Origin: Gelria sp.
GTDB lineage: Bacteria; Bacillota; Syntrophomonadia; Syntrophomonadales; Syntrophomonadaceae
NCBI GenBank assembly: GCA_012839665.1
Contig: DUMX01000225.1
Span: 1 to 5,994 of the forward strand
Reading direction: 5' to 3'
Length of the DNA: 5,994 nucleotides
Shown here: positions 1-5,936 of the stretch, piece by piece
Position numbering within the stretch: position 1 is the first letter of the stretch
Layout: each line of letters begins with the position of its first letter
Notes under the pieces: generated by a model
The model's input: the letters and a program-made list of their open reading frames with translations, nothing else
What the model was told of the DNA's origin: nothing
The model's database searches: none
Translations under genes and position numbers: made by a program

Positions 1-489
1 AACTCCAATATGCTATTTGTTATTCTAGACAATTCAGCTACGGCGATGACCGGATTTCAACCTCATCCCGGCATCGGACTAACTGCCATGGGTAAAACTA
101 CAGAACCTATTTCGATTGCGAAGGTAGTAAAAGCGATTGGATGCCCGGTAACTGTAGCAGATCCTTTCGACATTACGGGTACAACTGAGATAGTGTATAA
201 GCTCCTCAAACAACCGGGATTAAAGGTATTAATTCTGAAACAGGAATGTGCTACGTTGGCGATACGCAAACGCGAAAAAGCTAAGGTTTGGGTTGATCAG
301 GATTTGTGCCGGGGAGACGAATGCGGATGTGGCAGGTTCTGTAGTCGAATTTGGGGCTGTCCCGGCAACATTTGGGACTATGAGGTCGGTAAAGCCAAAA
401 TTGATGAGGTGGTCTGTGTTGGTTGTGGGGTTTGTGTCTCACTGTGCCCGGCAGGTGCAATCAAGATAGAAGGGGGCGAAGCAGTATGA
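1..489 (+). CDS. iorA: Indolepyruvate:ferredoxin oxidoreductase alpha subunit, C-terminal part (5' end cut by window edge)
   Basis: IorA with IorB oxidatively decarboxylates aryl 2-oxoacids (indolepyruvate, phenylpyruvate) to aryl-acetyl-CoA, using thiamine diphosphate and Fe-S clusters and reducing ferredoxin in the cytoplasm. The frame is open from base 1, so this is the last 162 residues of a protein usually near 600. The fragment opens with the end of the thiamine-diphosphate domain (LDNSATAMTGFQPHPG, about residues 9-24) and ends in a two-cluster ferredoxin-like domain. The second cluster is a standard CxxCxxCxxxCP (C139, C142, C145, C149 of the fragment). The first is C103-x4-C108-x-C110-x3-C114-x5-CP, richer and more widely spaced than a plain CxxCxxC motif. 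The ATG at 10 is an internal methionine, not the start. The stop overlaps the iorB start (ATGA), which implies translational coupling. The family call is secure; the exact 2-oxoacid substrate is not visible. Confidence 0.93.
   Translation, partial: NSNMLFVILDNSATAMTGFQPHPGIGLTAMGKTTEPISIAKVVKAIGCPVTVADPFDITGTTEIVYKLLKQPGLKVLILKQECATLAIRKREKAKVWVDQDLCRGDECGCGRFCSRIWGCPGNIWDYEVGKAKIDEVVCVGCGVCVSLCPAGAIKIEGGEAV
471..476 (+). promoter_or_regulatory. Ribosome binding site for iorB
   Basis: AGGGGG lies nine bases before the ATG at 486, inside the last codons of iorA. It supports that ATG over the upstream in-frame ATG at 423, which would add 21 residues unlike the family and lies deep inside the iorA coding sequence. 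Confidence 0.65.
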
Positions 490-1100
490 GTAAAGAGCTT
501 ATAAAGGACCCTCTAAATATTATTATATGTGGTGTTGGAGGGCAGGGGAATATTTTAGCCACTGAACTCTTAGCTTCTGCTCTGGTAGAAAAGGGCTATT
601 TTGCAACTGTAGGCGAAACCTACGGAGCCTCACAACGTGGTGGTTCAGTAATGAGTCATGTTAGAATATCAGCCGCTACTGAGTATGGCGTGTTAATCCC
701 GCTACAACAAGCGGATATTATCGTCTCCTTTGAACCTACTGATACCTTACGGGTTGCACGTGATTATGCTAATAAATCAACCTTAATCATAACCGACTCC
801 CGACCTAATTATCCTTTGGGGGTCTTAATTGGTGAAGCTCATTATCCAGCTATGGAAGCAATAGAAGCAGAGTTAAGAAAGCTGAGTAATCAGGTACAGA
901 TAATTGAAGCAACCAAGCTGGCAGTGGAGGCAGGTAATAGTCAAGCTGCCAACGTCCTATTGATGGGGGCTTTAACTGCTTTGCCTTTAGTGCCAATCGA
1001 CATTGATGACTATGAACGGATTTTAGAACAACGCTTTAGTGGTCAGGTATTGGAGATGAATCGTAAAGTTCTAAAGGTTGGTTATGAGCAGGTAAAATAA
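486..1100 (+). CDS. iorB: Indolepyruvate:ferredoxin oxidoreductase beta subunit
   Basis: This is the small subunit partner of IorA, 204 residues, a normal length for IorB. It consists of one pyruvate/ketoisovalerate oxidoreductase gamma-type domain (PF01558 family), starting with the glycine-rich IICGVGGQGN (residues 13-22) and followed by the signature GETYGASQRGGSV (residues 43-55). In this enzyme class the domain is needed for the CoA-dependent reaction with the alpha subunit. It has no cysteine cluster, as expected, because the clusters sit on IorA. The start at 486 overlaps the iorA stop by four bases, which fits a one-to-one complex made from one message. The next gene follows after 47 bases with no terminator, so transcription probably continues. 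The frame also extends upstream to 423, but that extension is a shadow of iorA. Confidence 0.94.
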   Translation: MSKELIKDPLNIIICGVGGQGNILATELLASALVEKGYFATVGETYGASQRGGSVMSHVRISAATEYGVLIPLQQADIIVSFEPTDTLRVARDYANKSTLIITDSRPNYPLGVLIGEAHYPAMEAIEAELRKLSNQVQIIEATKLAVEAGNSQAANVLLMGALTALPLVPIDIDDYERILEQRFSGQVLEMNRKVLKVGYEQVK

Positions 1101-1135
1101 TTGCAACTGAAGTCGGGATGTTCCTTTAAGAAAAA

Positions 1136-1142
1136 GGGGGGG
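1136..1142 (+). promoter_or_regulatory. Ribosome binding site for glcD-like gene, run of seven G
   Basis: A-rich sequence followed by seven consecutive G residues lies five bases before the ATG at 1148. It serves as the Shine-Dalgarno site. The 47-base gap between iorB and this gene (1101-1147) shows no hairpin terminator and no convincing promoter. Confidence 0.6.
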
Positions 1143-1147
1143 AATAG

Positions 1148-2545
1148 ATGCAAGGTTTAGTGAAAGACCTGGCAACATTATTAGGGCCTACCCAGATTTT
1201 GTCCCAACCGGAAGAAATGCTGGCATATGCAAATGATGCGACTCATTATTTTAAAAGCCGTATACCTGATGCAGTAGTATTACCTCACACAACTGAAGAA
1301 GTAGCAAAAGTAATGAAATATGCTTTTGAAAAGGAAATTCCGGTTACACCACGAGGGGCTGGCAGTGGTCTGGCAGGAGGTTGTACACCAGTTCATGGCG
1401 GCATTGTTATGGATCTGAAGCGGCTTAATCAGATTGTAGAAATTGATGGCAGCAATATGACCGCCAGGGTGGAAGGTGGTGTTGTATTAAAAAAATTTCA
1501 GGATACAGTGGAAAAGCGCAAACTCTTTTACCCGCCTGACCCGCAAAGCGGGTGTGTATGCACTATTGGTGGAAATGTAGCGACCCGGGCAGGCGGACCC
1601 AGGGGTGTAAAATACGGGACTACTGGTAATTATGTAACCGGATTGGAGGTCGTACTACCGGATGGTTCTATAATTACGCCGGGAGGAAAATTTGTTAAAC
1701 AATCAGTAGGTTATGATATTACTCATTTAATGACCGGTTCGGAAGGTACTTTAGGGGTAATCACCGGGGTTAATCTGCGTCTTTTGCCATTACCGGAAGC
1801 GGATCGTACGGTTATCGTGGTTTGTGAAACTTTGGAGCAGGCAGCGGAAATAGTAGCTGAAATTATTGCCCGTGGAGCCGTTCCTGCCATGTTGGAATTT
1901 CTCATAAAGCTTGCTATTACAATTATGAATCAGTACTTTTTTCCGCCACTTCCTACTGATGGTGAAGGTTATCTGTTTATGTTTTTTGATGGGACCGAAG
2001 CGCAAGTTGAATATGAAGCTAAATTAGTCAGTGAGATTTGTCATGATATGAAAGCGAAAGAAGTAAGGCTCATTGAAGATCCGCGAGCGGCAGCAACTTA
2101 CTGGACAGCCCGGGCTAATGTTTATCCACTCATTCAAACTATTTTTGAAAGAGCTAATTCTGAGGATATAACCGTACCTCGTAATAAACTACCGGACTTG
2201 GTACGGGCGGTACAGGAGATTGCTGCTGCGGAGGAGGTTATGATTGGATTAGCTGGTCATGCCGGGGATGGCAACATGCATCCTTCAATATTATTCCCAC
2301 AGGTAACTCCTGAAGCCCTGGAGAAATCAGAAATTGCTATTGATAAATTGATTCGTACCGGTTTAGATATGGGAGGAACCATTTCCGGTGAGCACGGAAT
2401 CGGCATTCATAAATCCAAATATTTAGCCTGGGAACTGGGGGACATCCAGATTGAGCTGATGAAACGGATTAAACAAGCCTTTGACCCCAAGGGCATCATG
2501 AATCCCGGCAAAATATGGATGGAGGATGGTGATAAACATGCTTAG
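1148..2545 (+). CDS. glcD: FAD-linked 2-hydroxyacid dehydrogenase (glycolate oxidase GlcD / D-lactate dehydrogenase family)
   Basis: A flavoprotein expected to oxidise a 2-hydroxyacid (glycolate, D-lactate or a related compound) to the 2-oxoacid and pass electrons to the Fe-S partner encoded next. At 465 residues it is the usual length. The FAD_binding_4 (PCMH-type) domain covers about residues 38-215, with PRGAGSGLAGG (68-78), a DPQS stretch (131-134), GGNVATRAGG (141-150) and GSEGTLGVIT (198-207). The FAD-oxidase C-terminal domain follows to about 457, with EDITVPRNKLPDL (339-351), the GHAGDGNMHP metal/substrate site (370-379, H371 and H378), SGEHGIG (413-419, E415 and H416) and the terminal DPKGIMNPGKIW. 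No signal peptide is seen, so it is cytoplasmic or peripheral. Family members also pair with EtfAB or act on aryl-lactates. The symbol gives the family; the substrate is unproven. Confidence 0.92.
   Translation: MQGLVKDLATLLGPTQILSQPEEMLAYANDATHYFKSRIPDAVVLPHTTEEVAKVMKYAFEKEIPVTPRGAGSGLAGGCTPVHGGIVMDLKRLNQIVEIDGSNMTARVEGGVVLKKFQDTVEKRKLFYPPDPQSGCVCTIGGNVATRAGGPRGVKYGTTGNYVTGLEVVLPDGSIITPGGKFVKQSVGYDITHLMTGSEGTLGVITGVNLRLLPLPEADRTVIVVCETLEQAAEIVAEIIARGAVPAMLEFLIKLAITIMNQYFFPPLPTDGEGYLFMFFDGTEAQVEYEAKLVSEICHDMKAKEVRLIEDPRAAATYWTARANVYPLIQTIFERANSEDITVPRNKLPDLVRAVQEIAAAEEVMIGLAGHAGDGNMHPSILFPQVTPEALEKSEIAIDKLIRTGLDMGGTISGEHGIGIHKSKYLAWELGDIQIELMKRIKQAFDPKGIMNPGKIWMEDGDKHA
2521..2537 (+). promoter_or_regulatory. 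Start-deciding ribosome binding region for glcF-like gene
   Basis: GGAGG at 2521-2525 is directly followed by an in-frame ATG at 2526, too close to serve as its own SD site. GGTGAT at 2528-2533 continues the anti-SD complement and sits four bases before the ATG at 2538. Together they favour 2538 as the start. GTG at 2529 and ATG at 2526 remain possible and would add only three or four residues. Confidence 0.55.
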
Positions 2546-3734
2546 ACTGGAAGACTATGAAAAGATCATTGAGAAATGTTCGCATTGTAGTTATTGTCAG
2601 TCGACCTGCCCATCTTATTTAGTTGAGCAAAGCGAAAGCTCGGTTGCTAAAAATCGATTACTTATTATTAAAGAAATGCTTATGCATGAAAACCTCCCGT
2701 TTACTCCGCGCGCTCAGGAGATTTTGGACGACTGCCTGCTATGTACCAATTGTACCCAGACCTGTTCTAGTAAAGTACCAATTGATGATATTATTATTGC
2801 TACTCGAATCAAGATAGGGCAAAAGGGTGTCGGTGGTATCAAACAATTTGTAATGGGCAAGATGCTGACCCAAAGGGGCCTAACCGGGGCATTGGGTAAA
2901 GCAGGCTCCGTGGCACAAAAAATAGGGATAGCAACCAAAGAAATTCCGCAACTGGCCAGCAAGTCTTTCGATAAAATGTATTCTGGTACTTATACTCCGG
3001 CAGGGACCGTTAAAAAACGAGTTGCCTATTTCGTAGGCTGTGGAACCAACTTTATTTTTCCAGACACCGGTGAAGCAGTTGTCAAGGTTTTGAATCATAA
3101 CGGTATAGAAGTGATTATTCCCAAAGGACAGGTATGTTGCGGTATTCCCGCTTTAGCAGAAGGTGATCTGGAAGGTGCTCGAAGTATGGTCGAAACCAAT
3201 ATTAAGCTTTTTGCTGGATTGGATGTTGATGCGATTATTACTGATTGTACTTCCTGTGGGATGATGTTTAAGGAAAAAGCTGCAAAATGTCTGTCAAACG
3301 ATGACCCGTTACAGGAAAAAATTGCAACCGTAACAGCCAAGATATGGGAAGTAACTGATTATTTACAGAACCAAGGCTTGGAGGTACCACCCGGACGGTT
3401 GGATATTACATGGAGTTATCATGTTCCCTGTCACCGCGGTTGGTCACCTACAGTTAAGGATGCACCCCGTCAACTGTTGGGGCAGATACCTGATGCAGAG
3501 CTGCGAGAATTTGATATTCCCGAACAGTGCTGTGGTGGAGCTGGAACTTACTTTATGGAACATCGCGAAGTAGCGGAAAAAGTTCGGGCCTTACGTTTAC
3601 AGGATATAAATAATACTGTATCGGATGTAATTTTAACCCAATGCCCGGTATGTAGGTTTTATATCGGTTTTCAAGTAATGGACCGGGAAGTTACCCATCC
3701 AATAAAAATATTGGCCCAAGCTTACGGATTATAA
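2538..3734 (+). CDS. glcF: (Fe-S)-binding CCG-domain oxidoreductase subunit, GlcF-like
   Basis: This is the electron-transfer partner of the flavoprotein before it, 398 residues from the chosen ATG. An N-terminal ferredoxin-like domain carries two [4Fe-4S] motifs: C14-C17-C20-C24 (CxxCxxCxxxCP) and C66-C69-C72-C76 (CxxCxxCxxxC). Two CCG domains follow, as in heterodisulfide reductase HdrB and GlcF: C168, C200-C201, C237/C240 (VGCG, CCG, CTSC) and C298, C331-C332, C369/C372 (PCHRG, CCGG, CPVC). Both are complete. It has no membrane segment, so it is probably a cytoplasmic or peripheral complex subunit passing electrons from FAD to an acceptor not encoded here. Its start overlaps the end of the glcD-like gene by eight bases (ATGCTTAG), a sign of coupling. 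No GlcE-type second flavin subunit lies between them, unlike the E. coli glcDEF order. A LutA/LarD-type partner role is an alternative. Confidence 0.9.
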   Translation: MLRLEDYEKIIEKCSHCSYCQSTCPSYLVEQSESSVAKNRLLIIKEMLMHENLPFTPRAQEILDDCLLCTNCTQTCSSKVPIDDIIIATRIKIGQKGVGGIKQFVMGKMLTQRGLTGALGKAGSVAQKIGIATKEIPQLASKSFDKMYSGTYTPAGTVKKRVAYFVGCGTNFIFPDTGEAVVKVLNHNGIEVIIPKGQVCCGIPALAEGDLEGARSMVETNIKLFAGLDVDAIITDCTSCGMMFKEKAAKCLSNDDPLQEKIATVTAKIWEVTDYLQNQGLEVPPGRLDITWSYHVPCHRGWSPTVKDAPRQLLGQIPDAELREFDIPEQCCGGAGTYFMEHREVAEKVRALRLQDINNTVSDVILTQCPVCRFYIGFQVMDREVTHPIKILAQAYGL

Positions 3735-3748
3735 TTTAGTAGTCGGGA

Positions 3749-3775
3749 GGAGCAGAAGGTTCATACTTCTGCTCC
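3749..3775 (+). terminator. Hairpin terminator after the ior-glc operon
   Basis: A perfect 10-base-pair stem (GGAGCAGAAG, 3749-3758, with CTTCTGCTCC, 3766-3775) surrounds a seven-base loop and begins 15 bases after the glcF stop. Only a short T stretch (CTTT) follows, so release may be less than complete and some read-through into the regulator gene is possible. Confidence 0.75.
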
Positions 3776-3798
3776 CTTTGGTACTGGGTGAAGGACTA

Positions 3799-3825
3799 TT
3801 GCTTATTGTAGTACGATGTTATAAT
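3799..3825 (+). promoter_or_regulatory. Extended -10 promoter of the IclR-type regulator gene
   Basis: TATAAT at 3820-3825 is a perfect -10 hexamer preceded by TG at 3817-3818, giving the TGnTATAAT extended form. The best -35 is TTGCTT at 3799-3804, with a short 15-base spacer, which an extended -10 can tolerate. Transcription would start near 3832, leaving a leader of about 60 bases before the GTG at 3894. Confidence 0.65.
3805..3817. promoter_or_regulatory. Imperfect palindrome between -35 and -10, candidate operator
   Basis: ATTGTA-G-TACGAT is a 13-base inverted repeat with one mismatch across the two six-base arms. It fills the spacer of the regulator promoter, where a bound protein would block RNA polymerase. 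IclR-family proteins often bind short palindromes in their own promoters, so autoregulation is a reasonable guess. The match is short and could be chance. Confidence 0.3.
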
Positions 3826-3880
3826 GAAAAGCGGATTGATAACTAGATAATAGGCTTTTAGCAGTTTGGCAATATTCATA

Positions 3881-3886
3881 AGGGGG
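3881..3886 (+). promoter_or_regulatory. Ribosome binding site deciding the GTG start of the regulator
   Basis: AGGGGG lies seven bases before the GTG at 3894. No ATG lies in a comparable position, and the protein read from this GTG begins (M)SRSLSRALSIL, which fits the normal N-terminus of IclR proteins. Confidence 0.7.
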
Positions 3887-3893
3887 AAAATCG

Positions 3894-4661
3894 GTGAGCA
3901 GGTCTTTATCCAGAGCGCTTTCTATTTTAGAACTTTATAACGGACGGAAAGGGGAATGGGGCATTTCCGATATTAGTCGAGAACTTGATTTACCCAAAAG
4001 TACAGTCCATAGTTTGGTAACCACCCTGGAAAAGAACCGTTATTTAGAAAAAACCGAGAATTCTAGATATAGACTAGGCATGAAAATATATGAGTTGGGT
4101 ATGACGTATCAAGCCAGTGCCCGTCTTGGGTCAGTAGCAGAACCACATGTAAAATCACTGGCTGCCAAGTACAAGCAATCAGTTCATATTGCGATTTATG
4201 CCGGGAGAATGGCAGTTTTCGTAATTGGTAACAAAGCTGGTACCAGTCACGTTATTTTTCCGCGTGTTGGCTCTGGTATTGCAGCTTATTGTACAGGCGT
4301 TGGTAAAGTATTACTTGCCTGGCAGTCGGCAGCCCATATTGAAGAATACTTTCAGTTTGAAGAGTTACAACCTTATACTAAGAACACCATTACTGAACCA
4401 CAGCAATTAAGGGAGGAACTCCAACAAATAAGAAAATCTGGTTATGCTATTGACCGCGAAGAGACGGTAATAGGAATTGGCTGTGTCGCTGCGCCTATTT
4501 TTGGTTCTTCTAATCAAGTAATAGCAGCACTAAGTGTATCGGGAGAAGCCGATTTAATACTGAATAAAAAACTACAGGAATGTATTACAGATGTCTGCTA
4601 TGCTGCCAAAGCGATTGCTATTGGAATGGGCTACAGAGGAGATGAGTATTCTCCGCTGTAG
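3894..4661 (+). CDS. IclR-family transcriptional regulator
   Basis: A DNA-binding regulator of 255 residues, the normal IclR length. The N-terminal winged helix-turn-helix spans about residues 4-62: RALSILELY, then ISDISRELDLPKSTVHSLV (24-42) with the recognition helix around PKSTVHSLV, and the wing YRLGMKIYELG. The C-terminal IclR effector-binding domain follows from about 75, with the signature AYCTGVGKVLLA (131-142) and SGYAIDREETVIGIGCVAAP (182-201). C133 and C197 lie in the usual ligand-pocket regions. The start is GTG. The gene follows the operon on the same strand after a hairpin and has its own promoter. IclR proteins commonly sense small organic acids and regulate neighbouring catabolic genes, so control of the ior-glc operon by a hydroxy- or oxo-acid is plausible. 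The ligand and the sign of regulation are unknown. Confidence 0.92.
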   Translation: MSRSLSRALSILELYNGRKGEWGISDISRELDLPKSTVHSLVTTLEKNRYLEKTENSRYRLGMKIYELGMTYQASARLGSVAEPHVKSLAAKYKQSVHIAIYAGRMAVFVIGNKAGTSHVIFPRVGSGIAAYCTGVGKVLLAWQSAAHIEEYFQFEELQPYTKNTITEPQQLREELQQIRKSGYAIDREETVIGIGCVAAPIFGSSNQVIAALSVSGEADLILNKKLQECITDVCYAAKAIAIGMGYRGDEYSPL

Positions 4662-4722
4662 CTTGTGCATGTAATTTCCTATGGTGTGTATAAAATAGCA
4701 TTTTGTAGGTTACGATTCCAAC
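4662..4722. other. Short convergent intergenic region
   Basis: Sixty-one bases separate the regulator from the convergent hydrolase gene. The only structure is a weak AAAAT-AGC-ATTTT repeat (4692-4704), too AT-rich and short to call a terminator with confidence. If transcription from both sides ends here, it may do so by another mechanism. Confidence 0.4.
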
Positions 4723-5814
4723 TTATTCTTTAACAGAATAATGATATATTTTATCATAATTCTTTCCTATAGCCAGATCTACACATTTTTGGCTGTTATT
4801 ATATATTGCACTCCATTGGGTATTGTATATAATACCGCTTTTCTCATCGGGTTCATCAATCATGCGGGCGGCTTTTAACAGGTCCATTCCGTATTCTGCA
4901 GTTATTACTCCATCTTTTTCCTTTAATCCGGTCATTACAATGTCATAACGCTCTTGTCCTTGCCCGAAGTTATATCTTTCCCCAGGAGTTTGGAAGAAGT
5001 TGGTACAAACCTGATATCTGGTTTCCGGTTTTAATACATGCATTTCGTTATTTACATATTCTACAATCGCACTGTTCCCCGTTGCGTCTGTTATTTGATA
5101 GTGAAAACAGCTATTAGCGGAATCGTGCATATCGTATTGCTTGAGCATGGCAACTGCTTCATCTACTGTAGCTGTTTTATCCAATAACATTCTGATAGCT
5201 GTAGTACTGTTAATATTAATTTTTCCAGTTTCCTGTTTGGTAGCTGGTGCGTCCGGTAGCAATAGTACACCGACTGCTAACCCTTTTTCATTAATACCGT
5301 CCATTGGTACATACGGTGCGGCCAGGGTAAGAATTTTATCAAAAAACTGCTCCGGCATATAATCATCTTTGTAGCCAATAAATGCAAGATTGACCATAGA
5401 AATGCTTTCATATCCGTTATCCGGTTTTGTATGTACCAGCATTCCAGGTGAATAATCCATATCGAAGTTTCTGCCGAAAATATATTCCCCTTCCGGTGTT
5501 ATTGCATTAAAAGTGCTGCAGCTTAAATCAGGTCCGGTAATTGAAATCGGTAACCCCTTTAAAAGTTTTTGGGCTACAAATGCAATTAGCTCTTCATCAT
5601 TGCTGGCTCCTATTGTTAAGAAATCATCAAATCCATAGTCACCTGCGTATTCCATAGTGTAAAATCCGTAATCATCCACTTTTTTAATACTGTTTACGGT
5701 TTTAATTTCACTTCGAAATAAAAACCCAACCCCAGCCGTTATAAGAATTACAACGGCTAAAAAACAGAGCAGCACGTTCCTCCATAAACTAGTTTTTCTC
5801 TCTTTGGTATTCAT
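4723..5814 (-). CDS. Membrane-anchored choloylglycine hydrolase / penicillin V acylase-type Ntn hydrolase
   Basis: A 363-residue predicted linear-amide C-N hydrolase of the cholylglycine hydrolase family (CBAH, PF02275), which cleaves amide bonds of bile salts, penicillin V, N-acyl amino acids or acyl-homoserine lactones. Residues 1-12 are basic (K4, R6, K7, R12). A hydrophobic helix covers about 13-33, so the catalytic part is probably outside the cell. The catalytic domain begins at C99 (SCSTFNAITPEGE), followed by R115 and D118 in FGRNFDMDY, DGINEKGLA (172-180) and CTNFFQTPGER (270-280, N272). Distances from C99 to R115, D118 and N272 (16, 19, 173) equal those from Cys2 to Arg18, Asp21 and Asn175 in Clostridium bile salt hydrolase. 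The start is set by AAGGAG eight bases upstream. The substrate cannot be told. The gene is monocistronic and convergent with the regulator, with no evident link to the ior-glc operon. Confidence 0.85.
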   Translation of the reverse strand: MNTKERKTSLWRNVLLCFLAVVILITAGVGFLFRSEIKTVNSIKKVDDYGFYTMEYAGDYGFDDFLTIGASNDEELIAFVAQKLLKGLPISITGPDLSCSTFNAITPEGEYIFGRNFDMDYSPGMLVHTKPDNGYESISMVNLAFIGYKDDYMPEQFFDKILTLAAPYVPMDGINEKGLAVGVLLLPDAPATKQETGKININSTTAIRMLLDKTATVDEAVAMLKQYDMHDSANSCFHYQITDATGNSAIVEYVNNEMHVLKPETRYQVCTNFFQTPGERYNFGQGQERYDIVMTGLKEKDGVITAEYGMDLLKAARMIDEPDEKSGIIYNTQWSAIYNNSQKCVDLAIGKNYDKIYHYSVKE

Positions 5815-5822
5815 TAATTTAG

Positions 5823-5828
5823 CTCCTT
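5823..5828 (-). promoter_or_regulatory. Ribosome binding site of the Ntn hydrolase gene
   Basis: Read on the minus strand this is AAGGAG, eight bases before the ATG at 5814-5812. It confirms the start that includes the N-terminal membrane helix. Confidence 0.75.
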
Positions 5829-5843
5829 ATTAATTGTTAGCTT

Positions 5844-5872
5844 ATTTTAGAGTATATGACAATATAATGCAA
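5844..5872 (-). promoter_or_regulatory. Probable sigma-A promoter of the Ntn hydrolase gene
   Basis: On the minus strand TTGCAT (5872-5867) and TAAAAT (5849-5844) are separated by exactly 17 bases, a good match to a housekeeping promoter. The leader would be about 25-30 bases. The region is very AT-rich, so chance matches are easy; TATACT at 5856-5851 is an alternative -10 with a poorer -35. Confidence 0.5.
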
Positions 5873-5920
5873 TAAATTTAATTATTTTCAACAGAAAAAA
5901 TTACCTTTATTGCAAGCAAA

Positions 5921-5936
5921 ACACCTGAAATGGTGT
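5921..5936. promoter_or_regulatory. Inverted repeat ACACC-N6-GGTGT, candidate operator
   Basis: A perfect five-base-arm inverted repeat with a six-base centre (TGAAAT) lies in the divergent region between the hydrolase and the gene starting near 5980. Its right arm touches the likely -10 box TATTAT (5936-5941), where a repressor would block transcription. The size suits a dimeric helix-turn-helix protein. Arms this short can occur by chance. Confidence 0.4.

Noticed and set aside
423..485. Upstream in-frame extension of iorB starting at ATG 423
   Set aside because: The added residues are a frame-shifted reading of the iorA ferredoxin domain, do not resemble IorB, and a ribosome site supports the ATG at 486.
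1539..1553. Perfect six-base-pair hairpin ACCCGC-AAA-GCGGGT inside the glcD-like gene
   Set aside because: It lies within coding sequence for the DPQSGC region, has no T tract, and is explained by codon choice.
3095..3340. Minus-strand open frame opposite the glcF-like gene, and similar frames at 1723-2005 and 2714-3098
   Set aside because: They lie fully within well-supported genes with conserved domains, have no recognisable motifs, and are shadow frames.
4681..4698. Partial similarity of ATGGTGTGTATAAAATAG to ATGGTGTATTATAGA near 5930, considered as a repeated regulatory site flanking the hydrolase gene
   Set aside because: The match needs a gap, is AT-rich, and lacks the ACACC arm at the first location, so chance is the simpler explanation.
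4692..4704. AAAAT-AGC-ATTTT as a bidirectional terminator between convergent genes
   Set aside because: The stem is five A-T pairs only, with no G-C content and no T tract beyond it on either strand, so it is too weak to support the call.
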